A DNA stretch of 64,000 nucleotides from Chitinophaga fulva. Its GTDB lineage: Bacteria > Bacteroidota > Bacteroidia > Chitinophagales > Chitinophagaceae. The notes beneath the pieces were generated by a model. The model saw only the letters and a program-made list of their open reading frames with translations, ran no database searches and was not told the origin of the DNA. The position numbers and the translations under genes were made by a program. Within the stretch, counting starts at the first letter, position 1. Each line of letters opens with the position of its first letter. Of the stretch, positions 20,639 through 28,581 are shown piece after piece. Where the stretch lies: NCBI RefSeq assembly GCF_012927205.1, contig NZ_JABBGC010000001.1, positions 1,426,001-1,490,000 of the forward strand, given 5' to 3'.

Positions 20639-21583
20639 TCAGGCTGGTTGCTGCGCAGCTGTGGGAACAGGCGCTTGCTCCGTTTGTTGGACCTGGGTGA
20701 TAAATACTTCGTTGATGGAGGGTAATATTTCCTCGAAATAGGTAACGGGTATGTTCTGATGGATGAAGTGCAGCAGGATATCGTTGGTGGAGCTGTCTTC
20801 ATTCATCTTTACCGTAACGGTATTTTCGTGTATGCTGATGATGGTGAAGTGATAGGTGGCCATCTGTGCCGCGTTGGGCACTACGCCAAGACCTATACGG
20901 AAAAGTCCTTGTTTGAAGTCCTGTTTGATTTGTTTAACGCTGCCATCGAGTATTTTATGGCCTTTGTTGACCAGCATGATGTGGTCGCATATTTCTTCCA
21001 CCTGTTCCATGCGGTGAGTGGAGAAGATGATGGTGGTGCCTTGTTGCGCGAGGTTAAAGATCTCCTGTTTGATCAGGTTGGAGTTGATGGGATCGAGGCC
21101 GGAGAAAGGTTCATCGAGGATAAGCAGTTTAGGGTCATGCATGATGGTAGAGATGAACTGTACCTTTTGTTGCATGCCTTTACTGAGTTCATCTACGCGT
21201 TTGTTCCACCAGGAGTTGATATCGAATTTATCGAACCATTTTTTGATTTTCTCCGTGGCTTCTCTTTCGCTGAGGCCTTTGAGGCGTGCGAGGTAGAGGG
21301 TTTGTTCGCCTACTTTCATTTTTTTGTACAGGCCTCTTTCTTCAGGCATGTAGCCGATGAGCGGGGTGTCACGCTGTGGATCAAAGGGTTTGCCATTGAG
21401 CAGGATGGAGCCTTCATCGGGGTAGAATATGCCGGTGATCATGCGTAGCAGGGTGGTTTTCCCGGCCCCGTTGGGGCCGAGCAGACCGAATATACTGCCT
21501 TGCCGGATATCGAAGCTGATATCGTCCACGGCTTTATGGGTGGCATAGTGCTTCTTCAGGTGTTTGACTTCGAGTAGATTCAT
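20639..21583 (-). CDS. ABC transporter ATP-binding protein (NatA-like)
   Basis: The 314-residue ATPase has Walker A GPNGAGKTTLLRMITG at about residues 36-51, the signature ELSKGMQQKVQFIS, Walker B LLILDEPFSGLDPIN and the switch histidine in STHRMEQVEEIC. A C-terminal extension of about 90 residues follows the nucleotide-binding domain, as in NatA-like ATPases (DUF4162-type tail). It is the partner of the permease encoded just downstream. Confidence 0.93.
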   Translation of the reverse strand: MNLLEVKHLKKHYATHKAVDDISFDIRQGSIFGLLGPNGAGKTTLLRMITGIFYPDEGSILLNGKPFDPQRDTPLIGYMPEERGLYKKMKVGEQTLYLARLKGLSEREATEKIKKWFDKFDINSWWNKRVDELSKGMQQKVQFISTIMHDPKLLILDEPFSGLDPINSNLIKQEIFNLAQQGTTIIFSTHRMEQVEEICDHIMLVNKGHKILDGSVKQIKQDFKQGLFRIGLGVVPNAAQMATYHFTIISIHENTVTVKMNEDSSTNDILLHFIHQNIPVTYFEEILPSINEVFITQVQQTEQAPVPTAAQQPA

Positions 21584-21629
21584 GATGAAAATTTAGCAAT
21601 TATTCGTGAATGATGTGCTATGCCTTTCA

Positions 21630-23201
21630 TCATGATAATGTCTGGAGACGGGTAGCGATCATGGCGGCCACGCGTTCCCCGTCCATTGCGGCGGATACGA
21701 TACCGCCGGCATAACCGGCGCCTTCACCACAGGGGTATAAGCCTGTCAGTTGGGGATGTTCGAGTGTATCGTTGTCGCGTGGTATCCTTACGGGGGAGGA
21801 TGTACGTGATTCTGTCGCCACGAGGATGGCATTATCTGTATAGTAGCCTTTTATTTTACGGCCGAAAGCTTTGAAAGCGCCGGCGAGGCGTTGGTGTACA
21901 GCTGCTGGCAGCACGGTACGGAGGTCTGTGCTGTTGACGCCGGGCAGGTAAGAGCAATCGGGCAGCGTAGCCGATACTTTGCCTTTCACGAAGTCGGTCA
22001 TCCGTTGTGCTGGCGCCACGAAGTGGCCGCCGCCGGCGAGGAAGGCCTGGCGTTCCACCGCCTGTTGATAATACATGGCTGCGAGTGGGCCATGGTGGGC
22101 GAATGGCGCGAAGTCGGATTCATCTACGGTAACGACCATACCGGAATTAGCGTATGGGTTGTTGCGTTTGGAGGGCGACCAGCCGTTGACCACCAGTTCA
22201 CCGGGATCTGTGGCTGCCGGCGCGATGATGCCACCGGGGCACATGCAGAAGGAGAACACGCCGCGTCCTTCCACTTGTTCCACGAGGCTGTAGCTGGCAG
22301 GTGGCAGGTATTCGCCGCGCAGGTCGCAATGGTACTGGGCGCTGTCGATCAGTTCCTGTGGGTGTTCCACGCGAACGCCGAGGGCAAAGGGTTTAGCTTC
22401 CAGCAGTATGTTCTGCCGGTGGAGCATGACGAAGATATCGCGGGCCGAGTGGCCGGTGGCAAGGATCACGTGGCGTGCGCTGAAAGTGTGTCCTGCCGCG
22501 GTTTCTACGCCGGTAATAGCACCATTGTGTATCTGAAGGCTGCTGACTTTCTGTTCAAAGTGTACTTCTCCGCCGGCGGCGATGATCTGTTCGCGCATGG
22601 CCGTAATGATATGCGGTAGTTTGTTGGTACCGATATGCGGGTGTGCGTCGATCATGATTTTCTCTTCCGCGCCGAAGTATACGAATATGTTGAGGATGCG
22701 GTTGATGTCGCCTCTTTTGTTGGAGCGGGTGTAGAGCTTACCATCGGAGTAGGTGCCTGCGCCGCCTTCCCCGAAGCAGTAGTTGGAATCGGGATCGACG
22801 ATGCCTGTTTTATTAAGGGCCGCGAGGTCGCGGCGACGTGCGCGTACATCTTTGCCTCTTTCGAGGATGATGGGTTTAATGCCGGCTTCAATGAGGTGCA
22901 GGGCGGCGAAGAGGCCGGCAGGGCCTGCGCCGGCGATGATGACTGCCGGAGCGTTGGCTGGCAGTGGTTTGTAGACAGGATGTGCATGTACCCTTTCATG
23001 GAAGGGTTCATTGACAAATACGAGCAGGGTGAGGATGAAATATACCTGTTGTCTGGAACGTGCGTCGATAGAGCGTTTGAGCAGGTGGTAGCCGGTGATG
23101 GCAGCAGGTTTTACGCCGAGGGCGGCAGCAGCCTGTGTAGTAATGTGGGAGGGATGAGCTGCGTCGGCAGGCGTCAGCTTCAGGGAAATTTGTTGTTGCA
23201 T
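21630..23201 (-). CDS. FAD-dependent protein of the COG2509 dehydrogenase type
   Basis: The 523-residue flavoprotein has an N-terminal domain of about 85 residues with a KRSIDARSRQQVYFIL phrase, then the dinucleotide-binding motif VIIAGAGPAGLFAALHLIE at about residues 87-105 with an acidic ERG at the end of the second strand. Further flavin contacts (CFGEGGAGTYSDGKLYTRSNKRGD, VILATGHSARDIF) and a C-terminal GLYPCGEGAGYAGGIVSAAMDG complete the fold. This matches uncharacterised NAD(FAD)-utilising dehydrogenases. The substrate is unknown. It stands alone between a NatAB-like exporter and a strong hairpin. Confidence 0.9.
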   Translation of the reverse strand: MQQQISLKLTPADAAHPSHITTQAAAALGVKPAAITGYHLLKRSIDARSRQQVYFILTLLVFVNEPFHERVHAHPVYKPLPANAPAVIIAGAGPAGLFAALHLIEAGIKPIILERGKDVRARRRDLAALNKTGIVDPDSNYCFGEGGAGTYSDGKLYTRSNKRGDINRILNIFVYFGAEEKIMIDAHPHIGTNKLPHIITAMREQIIAAGGEVHFEQKVSSLQIHNGAITGVETAAGHTFSARHVILATGHSARDIFVMLHRQNILLEAKPFALGVRVEHPQELIDSAQYHCDLRGEYLPPASYSLVEQVEGRGVFSFCMCPGGIIAPAATDPGELVVNGWSPSKRNNPYANSGMVVTVDESDFAPFAHHGPLAAMYYQQAVERQAFLAGGGHFVAPAQRMTDFVKGKVSATLPDCSYLPGVNSTDLRTVLPAAVHQRLAGAFKAFGRKIKGYYTDNAILVATESRTSSPVRIPRDNDTLEHPQLTGLYPCGEGAGYAGGIVSAAMDGERVAAMIATRLQTLS

Positions 23202-23267
23202 AAACGTAGTTAGGGAGTTATCCTAAAAAGAGTTATGAATTATAAATTTTGAGCTTTGACTTTATAA

Positions 23268-23320
23268 CGAAGAGCTTAGCGGATAATGTGCTTTTGAAGC
23301 ATTATACGCTAAGCTCTTCG
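23268..23320. terminator. Long hairpin, probable terminator of the DUF3127 gene
   Basis: Arms CGAAGAGCTTAGCG (23268-23281) and CGCTAAGCTCTTCG (23307-23320) pair perfectly. An inner stem ATAATG/CATTAT extends the hairpin to a 53-nt structure. It lies between two minus-strand genes, 40 bp behind the DUF3127 stop. The T run is poor, so it may act as a processing site instead. Confidence 0.65.
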
Positions 23321-23360
23321 CAATAAATTCGTCTCGTCATTCAACATGACCGGGTGGTCA

Positions 23361-23744
23361 TTAAAATGGCAGATCGTCGCCACCATCGCCGGCAGCAGGC
23401 ATCTGCGGAGCGTTGTAGTTAGGCATTGGGTCTGCGCCGGGAGCAGGAGCTGCCATTACAGATTCCATACGCCATGCGTCCAGGTTGGTGATGTAGTTGA
23501 CCTTGCCATCTTTTTCCCATCTGGTGCCTTTGATATTGAAATAAACTTTAACGTTTTCGCCTTCATTGAACCGGTCAACGATACCTGTACGGTCCTGTAC
23601 GGACTGGAATTTGATATAGTTGTTAATCACACGGCCATTGATATCATCGGATTTCTCAATAACGAACTCTCTTGTTTTAAAAGTTTCGCTGCGTTGTACC
23701 GTGTTGTACTTCACAATCAGCTTTCCGGTAATTTCAAAACTCAT
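23361..23744 (-). CDS. DUF3127 OB-fold protein with SSB-like acidic tip
   Basis: The 127-residue product (start MSFEITGKLIVKY) matches DUF3127, a small Bacteroidota family thought to have an OB fold. The core is beta-rich (TREFVIEKSDDINGRVINNYIKFQ, GENVKVYFNIKGTRWEKDGKVNYITNLDAWRME). A flexible Pro/Ala/Asn linker then leads to the C-terminal tip GGDDLPF, which looks like the acidic tip by which single-stranded DNA-binding protein recruits partners. The ATG at 23744 is chosen over one at 23774, because an excellent promoter (TATCTTTG at 23772-23779, minus strand) overlaps the longer start. dnaA lies divergently upstream. A DNA-related role is inferred only. Confidence 0.85.
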   Translation of the reverse strand: MSFEITGKLIVKYNTVQRSETFKTREFVIEKSDDINGRVINNYIKFQSVQDRTGIVDRFNEGENVKVYFNIKGTRWEKDGKVNYITNLDAWRMESVMAAPAPGADPMPNYNAPQMPAAGDGGDDLPF

Positions 23745-23771
23745 AGAAAATTTTTTTAAATTCAGAAGCAT

Positions 23772-23804
23772 CAAAGATACGGTATTCAGCTAAGTGCGTG
23801 CAAA
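23772..23804 (-). promoter_or_regulatory. Promoter of the DUF3127 gene
   Basis: On the minus strand TTTG (23801-23804) is followed after 21 nt by TATCTTTG (23772-23779), a clear Bacteroidota -33/-7 pair. The ATG lies 27 bp downstream of the box. Confidence 0.75.
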
Positions 23805-24303
23805 TATTTTTTATTTAAACCGGGCGCGCGGATATCTAATAAATTTATCTGGTAATAACTAATTGGAAACACATTTTTTTAAATGGAGATACTAACATAG
23901 TTTTGCACCCTCGCAGAAAAAATTGTGAATATCTCACCCTTTTCCTGCGGTCGTTTTTTTTGCCATGAGGAGGTGCGATATTATTTTATCAGTTATATAT
24001 CCATATTTATGATAAAAAGGACAATGAGAAAGACAAAGATGTTGCTAATCAACGGAGTTTATAGTACTGAAATCCGTGTAACGTTAGTGCTGTAAAGCGC
24101 TGGCAGCAGGGCATGGCGCAGTATCAACACACTGTTGTCAGCAGAATATAAACAAGGGTAGATAAATTTTTTTTTTCAACATTTTCTACAGATATTCGTC
24201 GTCCTGTCTGAAAATTTTTCAACATCCTGCGTTGGGAGATTTCTAAAAATTCGAGAACTAAGCAGCATCCTTAATTAAGAAACAACTAATTTATTTTATC
24301 TCA
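23805..24303. other. AT-rich leader region of dnaA
   Basis: There is no gene in these roughly 500 bases. The region has A/T tracts, two copies of TTTTTCAACA (24172-24181 and 24215-24224) and no exact DnaA box (TTATCCACA) that I can find. It must hold the dnaA promoter. I cannot call an origin here. Confidence 0.4.
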
Positions 24304-25737
24304 ATGAATAAAACTTGCGAACAAGTTTGGGAAAGGTGTCTTAATATAATTAGGGATATTGTGGAATGGCAGCCGTTTAAAACCTGGTTTGAACCTATTA
24401 AGCCCATTAAACTTGAAAACAATGTTTTAACCATCCAGGTCCCCAGCCAATTCTTTTATGAATACCTTGAAGAGCATTATGTGGGATTGTTAGGGAAAAC
24501 AATAAAAAGAGAATTAGGTAAAGAAGCCCGGTTGGAATACCGCATTGTAGTGGAGAACGGTACACCACATCAACATCCCAGAACGGTGAATATGCCTACG
24601 CAGTTCACTAAGCCCCAGAAAGATAATGAGGTAGACTTTCCGTTAACCATACATAACCCGGTAAAGAACCCCTTTGTGATCCCAGGGATCAAACGGGTAC
24701 AGATCGACTCTCAGCTCAATCCAAACTATACGTTTGACGCGTATATAGAGGGGGATTGTAACCGTGTGGCGCGCCGGGCAGGAAAAACGGTCGCGGAAAA
24801 ACCAGGCGGTACATCTTTTAACCCATTGGTGATCTATGGTGGCGTTGGACTGGGAAAGACACACCTCGCACAGGCTGTGGGCAATGAAGTAAAGCGTATT
24901 CATCCGAATAAAGCTGTACTGTATGTGAGTGCCGAGAAATTCATCAACCAGTTTATTGATCACTCCAAGAACAATATCATCAACGACTTCATTCACTTCT
25001 ATCAACTGATAGACGTACTGATCGTGGATGACATCCAGTTCTTTGCCCGTGCAGAAAAAACACAGGACGCATTCTTCGCGATCTTTAACCACCTGCATCA
25101 ATCAGGCAAACAACTGATCCTCACGTCGGATAAGGCCCCCAAGGACCTTGATGGCGTACAGGAACGACTGCTGAGCCGCTTCCGCTGGGGCCTCAGCGCG
25201 GATATCCAGATACCGGACTTTGAAACCAGAATGGAAATTCTGGAACTCAAAATGAGAAACGACGGACTGGAAATGCCAAAGGAAGTGGTGAAGTATGTAG
25301 CCTATAACATACAAACCAACGTACGTGAACTGGAAGGTGCGCTCATCTCCCTGCTGGCACAGTCTTCCCTGAACCGCAAAGAGATTGACCTCGAACTGGC
25401 CAAACGTGTACTGAAGTCTTTCGTTAAAACTTCTTCCAAAGAAATTACCATCGAAAGTATCCAGAAAATGGTCTGCGAATACTTCGACGTGCCTTACGAT
25501 AAACTGCTGCAGAAAACACGCAAACGCGAAATCGTACAGGCGCGACAGATAACCATGTACTTAGCTAAATCATTCACAAAAAATTCTCTGAAAACCATCG
25601 GCGAACATTTCGGTGGCAGAGACCATACTACGGTGATCCACAGCTGTCAGACTGTTAAAGACCTGATGGATACCGATAATAATTTCCGCGATAGCGTCAT
25701 CGAACTACAGCAAAAAGTACAGCTGGCCGCTATGTAA
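24304..25737 (+). CDS. dnaA: Chromosomal replication initiator protein DnaA
   Basis: This ATP-dependent initiator binds DnaA boxes at oriC and opens the duplex. Domain I is residues 1-80 (CEQVWERCLNIIRDIVEWQPFKTWF). Walker A is GGVGLGKT at 179-186, Walker B VLIVDDIQFF starts at about 238, and the DnaA signature GGRDHTTVIHS starts at 437 in the domain IV helix-turn-helix. At 477 residues it is full length. A strong terminator follows. It is a single gene with a long AT-rich leader, and neither dnaN nor recF is adjacent. Confidence 0.99.
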   Translation: MNKTCEQVWERCLNIIRDIVEWQPFKTWFEPIKPIKLENNVLTIQVPSQFFYEYLEEHYVGLLGKTIKRELGKEARLEYRIVVENGTPHQHPRTVNMPTQFTKPQKDNEVDFPLTIHNPVKNPFVIPGIKRVQIDSQLNPNYTFDAYIEGDCNRVARRAGKTVAEKPGGTSFNPLVIYGGVGLGKTHLAQAVGNEVKRIHPNKAVLYVSAEKFINQFIDHSKNNIINDFIHFYQLIDVLIVDDIQFFARAEKTQDAFFAIFNHLHQSGKQLILTSDKAPKDLDGVQERLLSRFRWGLSADIQIPDFETRMEILELKMRNDGLEMPKEVVKYVAYNIQTNVRELEGALISLLAQSSLNRKEIDLELAKRVLKSFVKTSSKEITIESIQKMVCEYFDVPYDKLLQKTRKREIVQARQITMYLAKSFTKNSLKTIGEHFGGRDHTTVIHSCQTVKDLMDTDNNFRDSVIELQQKVQLAAM

Positions 25738-25762
25738 TGGCCACCCCCTAACCTATTTGAAT

Positions 25763-25797
25763 AATGCCGCTCCACACCGGAGCGGCATTATTTTTTA
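25763..25797 (+). terminator. dnaA terminator
   Basis: Perfect 11-bp arms AATGCCGCTCC (25763-25773) and GGAGCGGCATT (25779-25789) are followed by ATTTTTTATT. It lies 26 bp after the dnaA stop. Confidence 0.93.
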
Positions 25798-25848
25798 TTA
25801 TATATTTATAAATATTTGCATGTATTTAAATGCACTATAACTGTACCT

Positions 25849-26437
25849 ATGAACCTGCGCCGTATTAACTGGGGCGTGCTGCTGGTAGCCGCCTTCCTGT
25901 TCTTCAATAATTACATCGCTGCCTGCCTGAGTATCCACAGATCTACCGGTTGATCTATGATGCTGCCTCCAACGAGAGAAATACCGGTATCCGCAGCCGC
26001 GAACTGCTATTGACAGATCTTGAAAAGATGCTGGATACTATCCATACACAGGAAGCACTTGGTGCGTGCCTGAATAAAATCAGTTATCGCTGGGAAATGG
26101 AGCAAACGAAAGATGAGGACCAATGTGGGTGAACGTGGGGACACAGGACGTAATCAGGCTCACACCCGGTAAAGAAATTTGCGCAACACAACATAAAGAG
26201 TCAGAAGGCAACCTGGTAAATCCGGGCAAATCCGGATATGAAAGAATTAAAGACATCCCTGGTTCTCCTGCCATCGAAAATGACCTGAGCGCATTCGACA
26301 GGCTCCCTGCAACGCTTTACCAGAAAGGGTCCTATCAACTGGTGATACAAGTCGGATGGGTAAAACAAACCCGGTTTTACTTCCTGGTATTAACCCGCGA
26401 TTCCGCTGCTTCAAAGAAAATTTCTGAAAAAAATTAA
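25849..26437 (+). pseudogene. Decayed gene for a small membrane-anchored protein of unknown function
   Basis: Three consecutive plus-strand fragments lie in three frames. The first (25849-25953) begins MNLRRINWGVLLVAAFLFFNNYIAA, a good membrane anchor, and stops after 34 residues. The reading continues in another frame (LPEYPQIYRLIYDAASNERNTG and onward to 26132) and then in the third frame (26123-26437, with GSYQLVIQVGWVKQTRFYFLVL). Two frameshifts would join them into one protein of about 195 residues. The family is not recognised. It could instead be unrelated small genes, but the anchor with no continuation in frame favours decay. Confidence 0.45.
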
Positions 26438-26443
26438 ATTGCT

Positions 26444-26474
26444 TTTGGAGAATATAAAACTTTTCCTATTTTTG
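26444..26474 (+). promoter_or_regulatory. tRNA-Ser promoter
   Basis: TTTG (26444-26447) is followed after 19 nt by TATTTTTG (26467-26474), an exact match to the Bacteroidota vegetative promoter. The mature tRNA starts 22 bp downstream. Confidence 0.9.
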
Positions 26475-26495
26475 CAACCCCTTCACAAAGGAACT

Positions 26496-26586
26496 GGTGA
26501 GGTGCCTGAGTGGCCGAAAGGAACGGTTTGCTAAACCGTCGTACGGGCTTAAACCTGTACCGAGGGTTCGAATCCCTCCCTCACCG
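26496..26586 (+). tRNA. tRNA-Ser(GCT)
   Basis: The 91-nt sequence folds as a class II tRNA. The acceptor arms are GGTGAGG (26496-26502) and CCTCACC (26579-26585) with discriminator G. The anticodon stem is ACGGT/ACCGT with loop TTGCTAA, giving anticodon GCT at 26530-26532. A long variable arm follows, and the T arm is GAGGG-TTCGAAT-CCCTC. The CCA end is not encoded. It reads AGC and AGU serine codons. Confidence 0.97.
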
Positions 26587-26589
26587 CGA

Positions 26590-26625
26590 AAAAAAGCCTT
26601 TAAACATAGTTTGAAGGCTTTTTTA
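26590..26625 (+). terminator. tRNA-Ser terminator
   Basis: The stem AAAAGCCTTTAAAC pairs with TTTGAAGGCTTTT (one mismatch), and a T run follows, directly behind the tRNA. Confidence 0.85.
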
Positions 26626-26667
26626 ATTTTAACAGGTTTCGGGGGTAGATATTGACTCCCGCATAGT

Positions 26668-26746
26668 ACAAAACAGCGGTAGAAGTTTGATAAGAACTTG
26701 TATCGCTGTTGTGTTTTGTAGCAGATTCGTTAAGAACGAAGCTGCT
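26668..26746. other. Two adjacent imperfect hairpins before the DUF1016 gene
   Basis: ACAAAACAGCG (26668-26678) pairs with CGCTGTT-GTG-TTTTGT (26704-26719), and an inner AAGTT/AACTT stem extends it. A second hairpin follows at once: AGCAG (26720-26724) with CTGCT (26742-26746) and inner CGTT/AACG. This is a structured RNA leader or small RNA candidate. No covariation was tested. Confidence 0.35.
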
Positions 26747-26874
26747 ATCTCCTTCATTGTGCTGTGTACTGGATGATCCTGAAAGGATATTTGCAAGCGA
26801 GTCACAGGTAAGGATTTAGTTTTAAGGAGGAATTTTGTTACCCATATCAATCCAAATTGTTAAAACCCATATTT

Positions 26875-27885
26875 ATGTTAATCAACCAGTCGTTTGTTAC
26901 AGACATTAAATCAATCATTTCAGATTCAAGAGAAAATGCTATTCGTGCAGTAGACCATCAGCGGACGTTGATGTACTGGCATATTGGTAAACGTATTTTT
27001 GAAGAAGAACAAGCAGGAAAAGGTCGGGCAGATTACGGCACCTATCTGATAAAGTACCTTTCTGAAAAGATTCAACCCGAATTTGGTAGCGGTTTTTCGA
27101 TCAGGCAATTGGAGCGTTATCGCCAGTTCTACCGCACATTTCCAATTGCGTCCGCACTGCGGACGCAATTGAGCTGGACCCAGTATAAATTGCTGTTAAG
27201 TGTTGATAATGAAGATGAAAGGGCGTTCTATATTGCTGAAACGATAAAAAATAACTGGACTTCACGACAATTGGAAAGGCAGGTTTACAGTAACTTATAT
27301 GAGCGACTTTTGATAAGCAATGACAAAGAGAGTGTTCTGGCCGTAGCAAAAAAAGAAAAACTCCCATCGGATGCTAAAGAAATCATCAAAGACCCTATAC
27401 TGCTGGAATTTCTGGGAATGAAGCGGGAAGCAGCATATTATGAGAAAGACTTGGAAAGCGCCATTATTACTCATCTGCAGGATTTCTTATTAGAATTAGG
27501 CAATGGCTTTTCGTTTGTAGCGAGGCAGAAACGAATTCATATTGAAGGCGATGAATTTTATGTAGATTTGGTATTTTATAATCGACTGCTACAATGTTTT
27601 GTAATCATTGAAATAAAAACCCAAAAGCTAACCCATCAGGATATAGGGCAGCTGCAGATGTATGTAAATTATTACGACCGGATTGAGAAATTGCCACGCG
27701 AAAACGCCACCATCGGTATTTTGCTTTGTGCGAATAAAAATGATGCAGTGGTGAAGTTCACGTTACCGGAGGGACAAAAACAAATCATTGCCAGCCAGTA
27801 TAAGCTTTACCTACCAACTGAAAAGCAATTATTGGATGAGGTAAATAAAGAGTTAGTGAGTTTTGAAGAAAAGGATATTAATTAG
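26875..27885 (+). CDS. DUF1016 / YhcG-family PDDEXK nuclease domain protein
   Basis: The 336-residue protein has the two-part YhcG layout. An N-terminal helical DUF1016_N domain (residues about 5-150: ARAVDHQRTLMYWHIGKRI-like start, GSGFSIRQLERYRQFYRTFP, LSWTQYKLLLSV) leads to a C-terminal PDDEXK nuclease fold with EFYVDLVFYNRLLQCFVIIEIKTQKL, where D of VDLVFY and E-x-K of IEIKT are the expected metal-binding residues. Relatives occur in restriction islands and mobile elements, and some are virulence or recombination nucleases. ATG 26875 is chosen over a TTG at 26857. It lies beside tRNA-Ser and is more AT-rich than its neighbours, which suggests acquisition. Confidence 0.9.
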   Translation: MLINQSFVTDIKSIISDSRENAIRAVDHQRTLMYWHIGKRIFEEEQAGKGRADYGTYLIKYLSEKIQPEFGSGFSIRQLERYRQFYRTFPIASALRTQLSWTQYKLLLSVDNEDERAFYIAETIKNNWTSRQLERQVYSNLYERLLISNDKESVLAVAKKEKLPSDAKEIIKDPILLEFLGMKREAAYYEKDLESAIITHLQDFLLELGNGFSFVARQKRIHIEGDEFYVDLVFYNRLLQCFVIIEIKTQKLTHQDIGQLQMYVNYYDRIEKLPRENATIGILLCANKNDAVVKFTLPEGQKQIIASQYKLYLPTEKQLLDEVNKELVSFEEKDIN

Positions 27886-27979
27886 TCGTTTTTAAGATAA
27901 ATAAGCTAACAGCGGTAACTAAAAGTTATCAAGTGCAAACATGCGGATGTAAGGGAATTATATCATTAAATAGTTTAGC

Positions 27980-28447
27980 ATGGAATCAATTACTATCAGA
28001 GAAGCTTCTCCCCTCGATTCAAAACGATTAAGTGATTTAATCTCTGAAAATGCGGAAGCCCTGTTAAAGCCTCACTACAGCGCCGAACAATGGGAGATAT
28101 TTATTAAGTATTATTCCGAACAGACAATGGTTGAAAAGATAAATCAACAAACCGTGTTCTGTGCGGAAACAAATGGAGACATCATTGGCACTATAGCGCT
28201 TGACGGCAATTTCGTGGTGGGTTTTTATACACGGCTCCAACGTGTGAACCAGGGAATAGGAAAACAATTGATGTCGCATTTGGAAAATTACGCGCGTGCC
28301 CGGGGAATAGACACTTTACAATTGGCTGCATCACCCGCCGGACTTGCATTCTATTACAAAAATGGCTGGCAGAAGGTTAAGGACTTTACTGTTTACCATT
28401 ATGGGGTAGGCTTTGAAGAGACGTTAATGACAAAGAGGTTAGATTGA
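27980..28447 (+). CDS. GNAT-family N-acetyltransferase
   Basis: The 155-residue protein has the GNAT fold. The N-terminal motif ITIREASPLDSKRLSDLI is followed by a beta strand with the FVVGFYTRLQRVNQGIGKQLMSHLENYARARG acetyl-CoA loop (Q/RxxGxG/A as QGIGKQL) and the C-terminal strand LAASPAGLAFYYKNGWQKV. It probably acetylates a small molecule or protein amine from acetyl-CoA in the cytosol. The substrate is unknown. It lies 94 bp behind the DUF1016 nuclease and ahead of a receptor gene that has its own promoter box. Confidence 0.9.
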   Translation: MESITIREASPLDSKRLSDLISENAEALLKPHYSAEQWEIFIKYYSEQTMVEKINQQTVFCAETNGDIIGTIALDGNFVVGFYTRLQRVNQGIGKQLMSHLENYARARGIDTLQLAASPAGLAFYYKNGWQKVKDFTVYHYGVGFEETLMTKRLD

Positions 28448-28559
28448 TATGCTTAACTCCGATATTCATTCAGTAATGCAATCCTTCCAAAATTCCTGAA
28501 TGCACAAATACCGCCCCTTATTATTCCTGAATTCATAAACCATTCCGTTTGCCTGCTTC

Positions 28560-28567
28560 TACCTTTG
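28560..28567 (+). promoter_or_regulatory. -7 promoter box of the TonB-dependent receptor gene
   Basis: TACCTTTG is an exact TAnnTTTG box 14 bp before the ATG at 28582. No TTTG is seen at the -33 distance, so the promoter may need an activator. Confidence 0.55.
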
Positions 28568-28581
28568 CAAAAAATTTTTGC

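Noticed and set aside
23805..24303. Possible oriC next to dnaA
   Set aside because: The region is AT-rich but I find no exact TTATCCACA box or cluster of close variants, and many Bacteroidota have oriC away from dnaA.
26496..28500. An island at tRNA-Ser with duplicated 3' end
   Set aside because: I looked for a second copy of the tRNA-Ser tail downstream to about 28550 and did not find one. Only composition and position hint at acquisition.
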